From Variovorax saccharolyticus (GTDB lineage Bacteria; Pseudomonadota; Gammaproteobacteria; Burkholderiales; Burkholderiaceae_C): a stretch of DNA of 64,000 bases. The stretch covers positions 1 to 64,000 of the forward strand of contig NZ_JASZYT010000004.1 of assembly GCF_030316765.1 (NCBI RefSeq), written 5' to 3'. Positions 24,363-32,989 of the stretch are shown piece after piece. Every line of letters begins with the position of its first letter. The first letter of the stretch is position 1. The translations under genes were made by a program, and so were the position numbers. Below the pieces are notes generated by a model, which was not told the origin of the DNA, ran no database searches, and saw nothing but the letters and a program-made list of their open reading frames with translations.

Positions 24363-25115
24363 ATGACAACGCCCACGGAAATCAGCGCCCGCATCATCGA
24401 ATCGATCCTCGCCAGGCGACTTGTTCCCGGTGCCCGGCTGGGCGAGCAGCAGCTCGCGACCGTGTTCGGCTGCAGCCGGACGCTGGTGCGGGAGGCGCTC
24501 ACCGCCCTGGCCGTGCGCGGCATCGTGGTGGTGAGCGCACGCCGGGGCTGGTTCGTCGTCGAGCTGTCGAAGGAGGAGGCCCGCGAGGCTTTCGAAGCCC
24601 GGCTGGTGATCGAGACCGGCCTGCTGCGTCGCCGCCGGCCCGACGCGGCCGCGCTGCGCAGGCTCCGCGAGCACCTCGCCCGGCAGCGCGCCGCGCTCGA
24701 TGCCAGCGATCCGGGCGCGCGGAGCTTCCTGCTGGGCGACTTCCATGTGTGCCTGGCGGAGTGCCTGGGCAACGGCATCCTCGCGGAGTCGCTGCGCGAC
24801 CTGACTGCGCGCACCACCCTGGTGGCCATGCGCTTGCAGTCGGCGCACGACGCGCACCGGTCGTGCCGGGAACACGCGGCAATCGTGGAGGCGCTGGAGG
24901 CGGGCGACATGCCTCTGGCCGAAAGCCGGATGGCCCATCACCTCGAGACCTGGGAGACCAAGCTTCCGATGCCGGTGGAGACGGATCCGGTCGAACAGCT
25001 CCGGCAGGCGCTGCGGCCTGTCGATCAGATGGCATCCAACTTGCATACAAGCCTGCCGACGCAAGTCCGCACATCCCATTCCAAACGCCACGTCCCCTTC
25101 GGAGCCACAAGATGA
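24363..25115 (+). CDS. GntR family regulator, FCD subfamily
   Basis: The 250-residue product has a winged helix (residues 5-70, LVPGARLGEQQLATVFGCSRTLVREALTALAVRGIV) and an FCD effector domain (about 75-205, with DFHVCLAE and CREHAAIVEALEAGD). The last 40 or so residues extend beyond the normal end of the family, run through a CTTGCATACAAG palindrome, and end overlapping the next ATG by four bases. That tail may be dispensable and simply reflect how the operator was embedded. It likely controls the downstream binding-protein gene. Confidence 0.87.
   Translation: MTTPTEISARIIESILARRLVPGARLGEQQLATVFGCSRTLVREALTALAVRGIVVVSARRGWFVVELSKEEAREAFEARLVIETGLLRRRRPDAAALRRLREHLARQRAALDASDPGARSFLLGDFHVCLAECLGNGILAESLRDLTARTTLVAMRLQSAHDAHRSCREHAAIVEALEAGDMPLAESRMAHHLETWETKLPMPVETDPVEQLRQALRPVDQMASNLHTSLPTQVRTSHSKRHVPFGATR
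25040..25051. promoter_or_regulatory. CTTGCATACAAG palindrome, candidate GntR operator inside the GntR 3' end
   Basis: The CTTG and CAAG arms around CATA match the TTGTATACAA-like sites used by FadR/VanR-type GntR proteins. The site is 61 bases upstream of the binding-protein start codon, which suggests a separate promoter for that gene. Confidence 0.45.
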
Positions 25116-25915
25116 CTTTCCCGACCCGCTTGCTCACCCGCGCCTCCATCGGCCTGTCGACCGCGCTGATCCTGGCTGCCGCCGGCACCGCCTCAGCGCA
25201 GACTGCCCTCGACGAGGTGCTCAGGACCAAGACCCTTCGCGTCGCCATCCCGACCGACTTTCCGCCCTACGGCTCGGTGGGCACCGACCTCGCGCCGCAG
25301 GGCCTGGACATCGACATGGCGCGCTACATCGCGGCCAAGCTCGGCGTGAAGGCCGAGCTGCTGCCCGTGACCACCGCCAACCGCATCCCCTACCTGCAGA
25401 CCCGGAAGGCGGATCTCGTGATCTCGACCCTCGGCAAGAATCCCGAGCGCGAGAAGGTCATCGACTTCTCGATCGCCTACTCGCCCTTCTTCATCGGCGT
25501 GTTCGGGCCGAAGGCGATCGCACTCAAGTCACCCGCCGATCTCGCGGGCAAGTCGATCGCCGTCACGCGCGGCTCGGTCGACGACGCCGAGCTGACCAAG
25601 GTCGCACCGCCGTCGACCGAGCTGCGCCGCTTCGAAGACAACAACACGACGATCTCCGCCTTCGTCGCCGGCCAGACCCAGCTGGTCGCCACCAGCGCGC
25701 AAGTGGCCTCGGCCATGATGAGCAAGAACCCGCAGCTGGGCGCCGAATACAAGTTCGTGCTCAAGGACTCGCCCAACTTCGTCGGCGTCGCCAAGGGCGA
25801 GGACAAGCTGCGCGCGCGGGTCAACGAGATCCTGGCGGAAGCCGGCAAGAGCGGCGAGCTCGACAAGCTCTCGGTCAAGTGGCTCGGCCGCCCGACCGGC
25901 GACCTGCCCCAGTGA
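25112..25915 (+). CDS. Amino-acid-type ABC substrate-binding protein (orphan)
   Basis: The 267-residue product has a signal peptide (about 1-29, cut after ASAQ) and the family-3 solute-binding fold: KTLRVAIPTDFPPYGSVG, GLDIDMARYIAAKLGVK, ADLVISTLGKNPEREKVIDFS and KSIAVTRGS. It should bind a polar amino acid or similar compound in the periplasm. No permease or ATPase gene of this class is in the window, so it must use a transporter encoded elsewhere or act as a sensor. It overlaps the GntR stop (ATGA) and is followed after 13 bases by an IclR gene. Confidence 0.88.
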   Translation: MTFPTRLLTRASIGLSTALILAAAGTASAQTALDEVLRTKTLRVAIPTDFPPYGSVGTDLAPQGLDIDMARYIAAKLGVKAELLPVTTANRIPYLQTRKADLVISTLGKNPEREKVIDFSIAYSPFFIGVFGPKAIALKSPADLAGKSIAVTRGSVDDAELTKVAPPSTELRRFEDNNTTISAFVAGQTQLVATSAQVASAMMSKNPQLGAEYKFVLKDSPNFVGVAKGEDKLRARVNEILAEAGKSGELDKLSVKWLGRPTGDLPQ

Positions 25916-25928
25916 GGAGCCGGTCGCC

Positions 25929-26756
25929 ATGACAGCCAGCTCGCCGCGCCCTTCCGGCAAGACCACCAAGGTGACCCGCATCGACCGCGACAGCGACAGC
26001 ACCGTGCAGTCGCTGACCCGCGCCATGCAGCTGCTGGAGCTGCTCGCCGACGACGACGAAGGCTATCGCCTGGTCGACATCGCGGCGCACAGCGGGCTCT
26101 CGTCGTCCACCGCGCACCGGCTGCTGACGACGCTCGAGCAGCGGCAGTTCGTCCAGTTCGATCGCGAGACCAGCCTCTGGTACGTGGGGGTGCGCTGCTT
26201 CTCGGTCGGCTCGGCGTTCGCGCGGCGCCGCCGCATCGCGCAGCTCGCGCTGCCCGTGATGCGCCGCCTGCGCGACAGCACCGGCGAGAGCATCAACCTG
26301 GGCCTTGCCGACCTCGGCGACATCGTCTTCGTGACGCAGGTCGAAAGCCGCGAGACGATGCGCGCCATCGGCAAGCCCGGCTTTCGTGCACCACTGCATG
26401 GCACCGCGATGGGGCAGTCGATCCTGGCGGCCATGACCGAGGACGACGTGCTGCAGTACCTGCGCGCCTACGGCCTGCCGAAGCTCACCACCAACACCAT
26501 CGCGCGGGCCTCGCGGCTGCACGAGACGCTCGGCGAAGTGCGCCGGGCGGGCCACGCGATCGACGACGAGCAGAACGCGGTCGGCCTGCGGTGCATCGCC
26601 GCCGCGATCCGCGACGAGCATGCGCAGCCCTTCGGCGCGATCTCTCTGGTCGGCCCGACACAGCGCATCCGGAGTGCCGATTTCGATCGGCTGGGCACTG
26701 CGGTGCGCGCGGCCGCCGACGAGATCAGCGCCGCCTACGGCGGCCGCCCGCGCTGA
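25929..26756 (+). CDS. IclR family transcriptional regulator
   Basis: The 275-residue product has an IclR winged helix (about residues 20-85, SLTRAMQLLELLADDDEGYRLVDIAAHSGLSSSTAHRLLTTL) and a GAF-like effector domain with HGTAMGQSILAAM and VGLRCIAAAIRDEHAQPFGAISL. A GGAG ribosome site precedes the ATG. It lies directly upstream of the TRAP-amidase cluster on the same strand, and an IclR-like palindrome occurs in the 170-base gap before dctQ, so it probably controls that cluster. Confidence 0.9.
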   Translation: MTASSPRPSGKTTKVTRIDRDSDSTVQSLTRAMQLLELLADDDEGYRLVDIAAHSGLSSSTAHRLLTTLEQRQFVQFDRETSLWYVGVRCFSVGSAFARRRRIAQLALPVMRRLRDSTGESINLGLADLGDIVFVTQVESRETMRAIGKPGFRAPLHGTAMGQSILAAMTEDDVLQYLRAYGLPKLTTNTIARASRLHETLGEVRRAGHAIDDEQNAVGLRCIAAAIRDEHAQPFGAISLVGPTQRIRSADFDRLGTAVRAAADEISAAYGGRPR

Positions 26757-26839
26757 GGCCGGCTGCCGCCTGTTCCGGCCCCGGCCTTCCACCGGCGCAA
26801 GGCGCCAAGTGATTGATTCCAAAGGCCTTTTGCCGCTTG

Positions 26840-26854
26840 TCCCGCGCAGCGGAA
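26840..26854. promoter_or_regulatory. Candidate IclR operator before the TRAP operon
   Basis: TCCCGCGCAGCGGAA has arms TCCCGC and GCGGAA around GCA with one mismatch, close to the TTCCGC-N3-GCGGAA form reported for several IclR sites. It lies 73 bases upstream of the chosen dctQ start. The high GC content makes a chance match possible. Confidence 0.35.
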
Positions 26855-26926
26855 TAGTCCGCAACGCGCGCGCGATGCAGGCTCCAATGCATGCACTTCC
26901 AACCGCATCTGCCTGCAGACAAGACC

Positions 26927-27562
26927 ATGAAAACACTGCTTCCACAGCACGGCATCAGCCGCACGCTGACGCGGGTCTGCGACTGGACCGTGATCGCCTG
27001 CGGCTGGTGGCTGATCGCGCTGTCGGTGCTGACCTGCGTCGAGATGCTCGGCCGCAAGGTGTTCTCGTTCAGCCTCCAGGGCATCGACGAGATCGGCTCC
27101 TACACCTACGGCATCGTCGGCGCGTTCGGCTTCGCCTACACGCTCATCACGCGCAGCCACACGCGGGTCGACTTCCTGCTGTCGCGCTTCCCGGTGGGCA
27201 CCCGTGCGCTGCTCAACATGCTCGCCATGGTGAGCCTGGCGGCGTTGTCGCTGCTGTGCCTGTGGCGCGGCTTCAACGTGGTGGTCGAGAGCATCGAGCT
27301 GCAAAGCACGGCGGCCACGCCGCTGGCCACGCCGATGTGGATCCCGCAATCGATCTGGCTGGGCGGCTACCTGATGTTCGCGCTGGTCGCGGCCTGGGCG
27401 GCCTTCGATGCGCTGCGGCTGTTCGCCGGGCGCCAGACCGGCGAGCTCAACGAGCGCTTCGGCCCGCAGACGATCGAGGAGGAGATCGAGGCCGAGACCG
27501 AGGTGCAGCTCAAGGCGCCGCCGTCGGCGCCGCACGCCGCCGCCGCAGGAGCCGCATCATGA
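26927..27562 (+). CDS. dctQ: TRAP transporter small permease (DctQ)
   Basis: The 211-residue inner-membrane protein has four hydrophobic segments (around residues 20-40, 50-70, 85-105 and 130-155) and the family features LTCVEMLGRKVF and SYTYGIVGAFGFAYTLITRSHTRVDF. It helps couple the binding protein to the large permease. The C-terminal acidic tail (EEEIEAETEVQL) is longer than in minimal members. An alternative start 12 codons upstream exists at 26891. It overlaps dctM by four bases (ATGA). Confidence 0.9.
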   Translation: MKTLLPQHGISRTLTRVCDWTVIACGWWLIALSVLTCVEMLGRKVFSFSLQGIDEIGSYTYGIVGAFGFAYTLITRSHTRVDFLLSRFPVGTRALLNMLAMVSLAALSLLCLWRGFNVVVESIELQSTAATPLATPMWIPQSIWLGGYLMFALVAAWAAFDALRLFAGRQTGELNERFGPQTIEEEIEAETEVQLKAPPSAPHAAAAGAAS

Positions 27563-28866
27563 TCGGCCCCTTGGAGATCCTGGCCGGCCTCGCGATCATG
27601 CTGGGCCTGATGTTCATCGGCTTCCACGTCGCGACGACGATGCTGGTGGTCGGCCTGCTCGGCGCGATGCTGCATTTCGGCATGCCGGCGATCAACGCCG
27701 TGGGCGAGCAGCTCTGGGCCGCGGGCGAGGACTACCTGCTGCTGTCGATCCCGCTGTACATCCTGCTCGGCGAGATCCTGATGCGGGGCGGCGCGACCGA
27801 CAAGATGTACCAGTCGCTCGGCCAGTGGCTCAACCGCATGCCGGGCGGACTGCTGCACACCAACATCGGTGCATCGGCGCTGTTCTCGGCCGTGTCGGGC
27901 TCCTCGGTCGCGACCGCGGCGACGATCTCCACGGTGGCGCTGCCGGCCTTCAGGAACCGCAAGTACGACCAGCGCATGGTGCTCGGCACCATCGCCGCTG
28001 GCGCCAGCCTGGGCAACCTGATCCCGCCGGGCGTGGCCTTCATCATCTACGGCTCGATGACCAACACCTCGGCCGCGCGGCTGTACATGGCCGGCATCCT
28101 GCCCGGCGCGATCATGACGGTGCTGTTCCTGCTCACCATCCTGGCGATCTGCGTCTGGCGTCCCTCGGTCGCGGGCACCCGCGAGGCCCGCACGCCGCTG
28201 ATGGAGAAGCTGCGTCATTCGGTGCACCTGCTCGGCCCGCTGGCCGTGTTCGCGGTGGTGATGGGCGGCATCTACACGGGCTGGGCCACCGTCACCGAAA
28301 GCGCCGCGCTGGGCGTGATCGTCTGCCTGCCCATCGCGGCCGGCTACCGCAAGCTGAACATCGCGATGCTGCACGAGTGCTTCCGCTCGACCATGCGGCT
28401 CACCGCGATGACGGCGCTGATCCTGGTGGCGGCGCTGTACCTGAACTTCGTGCTCTCGATGCTGGGCGTGCCGCAGGCGCTCGCGAACCTCATCAAGTCG
28501 GCCGAGGTCTCGCCGATCATGCTGCTGTGGATGCTGGCGGTGCTGTACCTCGTGCTGGGCATCGCGCTCGAGACGATGCCGATGCTGGTCGGCACGCTGC
28601 CGGTGGTGTTTCCGATCATCCAGGCGGCGGGCATCGACCCGGTGTTCTTCGGCGTCTTCATGGTGCTGATGTGCGAGATATCGCTCATCAGCCCGCCCAT
28701 CGGCATGACGCTCTACGTCATCCAGGGGGTGCGGGGCGAGGGCTCCATCAACGACGTGTTCCAGGGCACCTTGCCCTTCTTCGCCGCCATGATCGTGATG
28801 ACCGCGATCCTGATCCACAACCCCTCGATCGCCACCTACCTGCCGAACCTCATGTTCGGCAAGTGA
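27559..28866 (+). CDS. dctM: TRAP transporter large permease (DctM)
   Basis: The 435-residue protein has the twelve or so membrane segments and hallmarks of DctM: IPLYILLGEILMRGGATDKMYQ, the NIGASALFSAVSGSSVATAATIS repeat segment, AAGASLGNLIPPGVAFIIYGSM, and CEISLISPPIGMTLYVIQGV near the end. It catalyses sodium-coupled uptake of an organic acid delivered by DctP. Coupled to dctQ by an ATGA overlap and followed 44 bases later by dctP, making a complete TRAP system. Confidence 0.95.
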   Translation: MIGPLEILAGLAIMLGLMFIGFHVATTMLVVGLLGAMLHFGMPAINAVGEQLWAAGEDYLLLSIPLYILLGEILMRGGATDKMYQSLGQWLNRMPGGLLHTNIGASALFSAVSGSSVATAATISTVALPAFRNRKYDQRMVLGTIAAGASLGNLIPPGVAFIIYGSMTNTSAARLYMAGILPGAIMTVLFLLTILAICVWRPSVAGTREARTPLMEKLRHSVHLLGPLAVFAVVMGGIYTGWATVTESAALGVIVCLPIAAGYRKLNIAMLHECFRSTMRLTAMTALILVAALYLNFVLSMLGVPQALANLIKSAEVSPIMLLWMLAVLYLVLGIALETMPMLVGTLPVVFPIIQAAGIDPVFFGVFMVLMCEISLISPPIGMTLYVIQGVRGEGSINDVFQGTLPFFAAMIVMTAILIHNPSIATYLPNLMFGK

Positions 28867-28910
28867 GGGCGGCGCTGCGCAATCCCGATTTTTCTTCCAA
28901 GGAGTCAGGC

Positions 28911-29951
28911 ATGAAACTGAAGTTCGTCCTTCCGCTGATCGCGGCCACACTCGCGCTGTCGCTGCCGGCGCATGCGGACAACACCCGGCTGCGCGTGGCC
29001 GGCAACCTGGTCGCCACCGGGCTGATCCAGCAGACCAAGGAGCAGCCCTTCTTCGAGAACTTCGCGAAGAACACCGGCCTGCCCATCGACGCCGACTACA
29101 AGCCGATGGACGTGCTCGGCATCAAGGACGCCGATGGCCTGCGCGTGCTGAAGTCGGGCCTGTTCGACGTGGTCACGCTGCGCCTGGCCCAGGTGTCGCG
29201 CGACGAGCCCTTCTTCCTCGGGCCCGACATCGTGGGCTTGTCGACCGACTACGAGGTCGCGCGCAAGGTCGTCGACGCCTACCGCGAGCCCTTCGACAAG
29301 CGCCTGCAGGAACGCCATGGCGGCAAGCTGCTGGGCATCTACCCCTTCGGTCCGCAGGTGGTGTTCTGCAAGGTGCCGATCAGCGGCCTGGCGGACCTCA
29401 AGGGCCGCAAGGTGCGCGTGTACGACCAGTCGCTGGCCAAGTTCATCGAGAAGCTCGGCGGCATCCCGGTCACGATTCCCTTCGGCGAGACGCAGCAGGC
29501 GCTGGAGCGCGGCGTGACCGACTGCGCGATCACCGGCCCGAGCTCGGCCAACTCGGCCGGCTGGCCCGAGGTGACGACGCATTTCATGCCGATCGGCTTC
29601 CAGATCGCGCTCAATGCCTACGCGATCAACCTGTCGAAGTGGAACGCCATGACGCCCGACCAGCAAGCCAGGCTGACGGCCGCGTTCAAGACCTTCGAGA
29701 CCGAGGTCTGGGCCTATTCGAAGGAGCTGTTCGATGACGCTTCGCGCTGCAATGTCGGCAAGGAGCCGTGCCGGACGGTCAAGAAGTTCACGATGAAGGA
29801 TGTGCCCGTGAAGGCAGCCGACCAGCAGCTGGTTCGCGATGCGCTCACGACCGTGTCCTTCCCGACCTGGAGCGAACTCTGCGACAAGTCCTATGACAAG
29901 TGCTCGGCGATCTGGAAGCAGGTGGTCGGCCCGGTGGTCGGCTTCAAGTAG
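28911..29951 (+). CDS. dctP: TRAP transporter substrate-binding protein (DctP)
   Basis: The 346-residue product has a signal peptide (residues 1-22, cut after AHA) and the TRAP binding-protein fold with GLADLKGRKVRVYDQSLAKFIEKLGGIPV, whose Arg is the usual carboxylate clamp, and ALERGVTDCAITGPSSANSAGW. Three or more Cys residues in the C-terminal part (CNVGKEPC, CDKSYDKC) could form disulfides in the periplasm, which is uncommon for the family. An AAGGAG site precedes the ATG. The ligand is probably the compound processed by the enzymes encoded just downstream. Confidence 0.93.
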   Translation: MKLKFVLPLIAATLALSLPAHADNTRLRVAGNLVATGLIQQTKEQPFFENFAKNTGLPIDADYKPMDVLGIKDADGLRVLKSGLFDVVTLRLAQVSRDEPFFLGPDIVGLSTDYEVARKVVDAYREPFDKRLQERHGGKLLGIYPFGPQVVFCKVPISGLADLKGRKVRVYDQSLAKFIEKLGGIPVTIPFGETQQALERGVTDCAITGPSSANSAGWPEVTTHFMPIGFQIALNAYAINLSKWNAMTPDQQARLTAAFKTFETEVWAYSKELFDDASRCNVGKEPCRTVKKFTMKDVPVKAADQQLVRDALTTVSFPTWSELCDKSYDKCSAIWKQVVGPVVGFK

Positions 29952-29957
29952 GCCGGC

Positions 29958-31328
29958 ATGCAACCTCTCTGGCAACTCACCGCGACCGAGCTCGCCGCCG
30001 GCTATCGCGACGCCGCCTTCACGCCGGTCGATGCGCTGCGGGCCTGCCTGGCGCGCAGCGAGGCGGTCAATCCGCGGCTCAACGCACTGATCACCCTGGA
30101 CACTGAAGCAGCGCTGGAGGCCGCCGGGCACAGCAGCGCCCGCTGGCGCGACGGATGCGCGCTGGGTGCGCTCGACGGCGTGCCCGTCACGATCAAGGAC
30201 AACCTGCAGGTGCGGGGCCTGCCGACCCACTGGGGCAGCCGCGCCCTGGCCGGCTTCGTGGCCGACCGCGACGAGCTGCCGGTCGCCCGCCTGCGCGAGG
30301 CCGGCGCCGTGATCTTCGGCAAGACCAACGTGCCCGAGTTCACGATGCAGGGCTACACCGACAACCCGGTGTTCGGGCCCACGGGCAATCCCTGGAACCC
30401 TGCGCTCACGCCCGGCGGCTCGTCCGGCGGGGCGGTGGCGCTGGTGGCCGCCGGCGGCTGCCCGGTCGCGCTGGGCACCGATGGCGGTGGCTCGATCCGA
30501 AGGCCCGCCTCGCACACCAACCTGGTCGGCTTCAAGCCTTCGCGCGCCCGCGTGCCGCGCGGCCATGGGCTGCCGCCGATCTTTCTCGACTTCGAAGTGG
30601 CGGGTCCGATCGCGCGCAGCGTGGCCGACGTGGCGGCGGTGATGCAGGTGATCGGGCGCGGGGCCGCGCAGGAGGGGAGTTCGCGCGGCGCGCGCATCCT
30701 CTTCATTCCGCGCTTCGGCGACCACCCGGTCGATCCGCAGATCGCGGCCTTGACCGAGACCGCCGCGCGCCGGCTCGCCGACCTGGGCCACGAGCTCACG
30801 ACGGCGCAGCACTTCGACATGGCCGAGGCGGTCAACCAGCGCTGGCCGCTGCTCTCGCAGGTCGGCCTGGCGTGGCTGGTCGCGCATCCGCAGGAGCTGT
30901 CGCGGCCCTTCGATCCCTCGCTGTTCGGGCCGCTGATGCAGGCGAATGCCGAGAGCGGTCGCCGGGCGTCCGCGGCGGATCTGTTCGATCTGCTGTTCGA
31001 GGCCGAGCGGCTGCGAAGCGGCCTGTCGGGGCTGTTCGACCGCTACGACTTCCTGTTGACGCCGGCGGCGGCCGCGCTGCCGTGGCCGGCCGGAGAGACC
31101 CACCCGACGCGCATCGACGGGCGCGAGGTCGGCCCGCGCGGCCATGCGGTGTTCGCGGGCTTCGCCAACGCCGCCGGCCTGCCGGCCATCGCGCTGCCGT
31201 GCGGCTTCGCCGGCGACATGCCGGTCGGCATGCAGCTGGTCGCCCGCGAAGGCGGGGACGACGCGCTGCTGGCGCTCGCCCGCTCGATCGAGAAGGCCCA
31301 CCCATGGCAGCGCTTCCCCGAGCTCTGA
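29958..31328 (+). CDS. Amidase signature family amidase
   Basis: The 456-residue product contains the full Ser-cisSer-Lys triad of amidase signature enzymes: Lys80 in VPVTIKDNL, the cis-Ser155 in TPGGSSGGAV, and the nucleophile Ser179 in GTDGGGSIRRPAS. It hydrolyses a carboxamide (or a related ester) in the cytoplasm. It starts six bases after the dctP stop, so it is in the TRAP operon and probably acts on the imported substrate. GatA function is unlikely because no gatB or gatC is nearby. Confidence 0.92.
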   Translation: MQPLWQLTATELAAGYRDAAFTPVDALRACLARSEAVNPRLNALITLDTEAALEAAGHSSARWRDGCALGALDGVPVTIKDNLQVRGLPTHWGSRALAGFVADRDELPVARLREAGAVIFGKTNVPEFTMQGYTDNPVFGPTGNPWNPALTPGGSSGGAVALVAAGGCPVALGTDGGGSIRRPASHTNLVGFKPSRARVPRGHGLPPIFLDFEVAGPIARSVADVAAVMQVIGRGAAQEGSSRGARILFIPRFGDHPVDPQIAALTETAARRLADLGHELTTAQHFDMAEAVNQRWPLLSQVGLAWLVAHPQELSRPFDPSLFGPLMQANAESGRRASAADLFDLLFEAERLRSGLSGLFDRYDFLLTPAAAALPWPAGETHPTRIDGREVGPRGHAVFAGFANAAGLPAIALPCGFAGDMPVGMQLVAREGGDDALLALARSIEKAHPWQRFPEL

Positions 31329-31377
31329 CTTTGAGTGCATCCTTCTGACTTTTCAAAGCCGACAACAGGAGAGCCAG

Positions 31378-32148
31378 ATGTCCCATTCGAAGATCGATGC
31401 CGTGGTCGAAGCGCTGCTCAGCGCGCGCCGCGACACCACCCCGTGCGCCGCCGCGCCGCTGGCCGACGGGCTGGCCGACGCGGGCGAGGCCTATGCGGTT
31501 CAGCAGCGCGTGGCCGATGCGCTCGGCTGGTTCGCTGCCGCCCCGCCCAAGTTCTGGAAGGCCGGCGGCCCGTCGCGCGATGCCGTGCTGACCCATGCGC
31601 CGCTGCCGCCGGCCGGTGTCTGGACCAGCCCGGCACGCGCCGGCGACTGGCCGTTTCACATGCGCGGCATCGAGGCCGAGGTGGCGCTGCGGCTCGGACG
31701 CGAGGTCGATCAGGCGCTCGCCTCGACGCTGGACGTCGACACCGCCGCGCAGCTGATCGATGCGATGGCGGTCGCTATCGAAATCGTCGATTCGCGCTGG
31801 CAGGAGGCCAACGATGCGCCCGCCTTGTGCAAGCTGGCCGACCTGCAATCGCATGGTGCGCTGGTGCTGGGCGACTGGGTCCCCTTCGCGCGGCGCGACT
31901 GGAGCGCCCAGACCTGCCAGGTGCAGATCGGCGCCGAGCCGCGGGTCGAGCGCCGCGGCACGCATTCGCTCGGCGACCCTGCCTGGCTGCTGCCCATCTG
32001 GCTGCGGCATGCGACGCGCCATGGCGATCGCCTGGCGGCCGGCACGGTCGTGACCACCGGCACCTGGGTGGGCGTCCTGCAGGCGCAAGCGGGCGACCTC
32101 GTCAGCGTCGAGTTTCCGGGCATCGGCAGCGCCTCGGTGCAGTTGTAG
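31378..32148 (+). CDS. Fumarylacetoacetase-superfamily protein, 2-oxopent-4-enoate hydratase type
   Basis: The 256-residue product resembles hydratases and decarboxylases of meta-cleavage pathways. Family features are the N-terminal ADAYAVQQ-like segment (AGEAYAVQQRVADAL), the metal-site Glu pair in RGIEAEVALRLG, AIEIVDSRW, and TTGTWVG at the C-terminal end. The enzyme would hydrate or decarboxylate an unsaturated 2-oxoacid. An AGGAGAG ribosome site sets the start at 31378, 49 bases after the amidase stop. Which of the several reactions of this family it performs is not readable. Confidence 0.83.
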   Translation: MSHSKIDAVVEALLSARRDTTPCAAAPLADGLADAGEAYAVQQRVADALGWFAAAPPKFWKAGGPSRDAVLTHAPLPPAGVWTSPARAGDWPFHMRGIEAEVALRLGREVDQALASTLDVDTAAQLIDAMAVAIEIVDSRWQEANDAPALCKLADLQSHGALVLGDWVPFARRDWSAQTCQVQIGAEPRVERRGTHSLGDPAWLLPIWLRHATRHGDRLAAGTVVTTGTWVGVLQAQAGDLVSVEFPGIGSASVQL

Positions 32149-32167
32149 GCGCCTTCGAATCCGCCAG

Positions 32168-32893
32168 ATGTCCAGGCCAAGACGCATCGGCGTGCTGACG
32201 CCTTCCTCCAACACCGCGCTCGAGCCGCTGACCAGCGCGATGGTCGCCGGCGTGCCGGACGTCTCCGCGCATTTCTCGCGGTTTCGGGTGACCGAGATCT
32301 CGATGGGAGACCGATCGCGCAACCAGTTCGACGAACGCGCCATCCTCGACGCCGCCGGACTGCTGGCCGACGCCAGGGTCGACGTGATCTGCTGGAGCGG
32401 CACCTCCGCCAGCTGGCTCGGCTTCGAGCGCGACCGCGCGCTGTGCGCGCGCATCGCCGAAGCCACCGGCATTCCCGCGACCACCTCGGTGCTGGCACTG
32501 AACGAGCTGCTGGCCGCGCAGGGGGCCGGCACGCTGGGGCTGGTCTCGCCCTATGTCGAGGACGTGCAGCGGCGGATCGTTGCCAACTACGCGGCGCTCG
32601 GTGTCGCGTGCGTGGCGGAGCGCCACCTCGACCTGAGCGTGAACTTCTCGTTCGCCGAAGTCGACGCGAACACGCTGCGCGCCATGCTGCGCGAAGTCGC
32701 GCAGCACAAGCCCGATGCCATCACCGTGATGTGCACCAACCTGCATGGCGCGCCGCTGGCGGACGAGATGGAGCGCGAGCTCGGCATTCCGATCTACGAC
32801 TCGGTGGCCACCGTGGTGTGGAAGGCCCTGAAGATCACCGGCATCGACACCCGGCAGGTAGCGGGCTGGGGCGGACTGTTCGCCCTGTCTTGA
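32168..32893 (+). CDS. Arylmalonate decarboxylase-like protein (Asp/Glu racemase superfamily)
   Basis: The 241-residue product aligns by eye with arylmalonate decarboxylase: a GTS oxyanion motif at residues 78-80 (CWSGTSASW, matching SLMGTSLSF of the Bordetella enzyme) and one active Cys189 (TVMCTNLHG). Maleate isomerase and the racemases have Cys at both places, so a Gly at the first site favours decarboxylation over racemisation or isomerisation. The N-terminal IGVLTPSSNTALEP is shared with maleate isomerases, which remain the main alternative. It is the last gene of the TRAP-amidase cluster. Confidence 0.75.
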   Translation: MSRPRRIGVLTPSSNTALEPLTSAMVAGVPDVSAHFSRFRVTEISMGDRSRNQFDERAILDAAGLLADARVDVICWSGTSASWLGFERDRALCARIAEATGIPATTSVLALNELLAAQGAGTLGLVSPYVEDVQRRIVANYAALGVACVAERHLDLSVNFSFAEVDANTLRAMLREVAQHKPDAITVMCTNLHGAPLADEMERELGIPIYDSVATVVWKALKITGIDTRQVAGWGGLFALS

Positions 32894-32989
32894 CGCCGAT
32901 GCGGGTGATTTCGGCGCCCGGCCCTTCAGCTTTCGGTGGCGGCTGCCGATAGCCTTGAATTGCGCCGCGCTGCTTCCCACCCTCATTCC

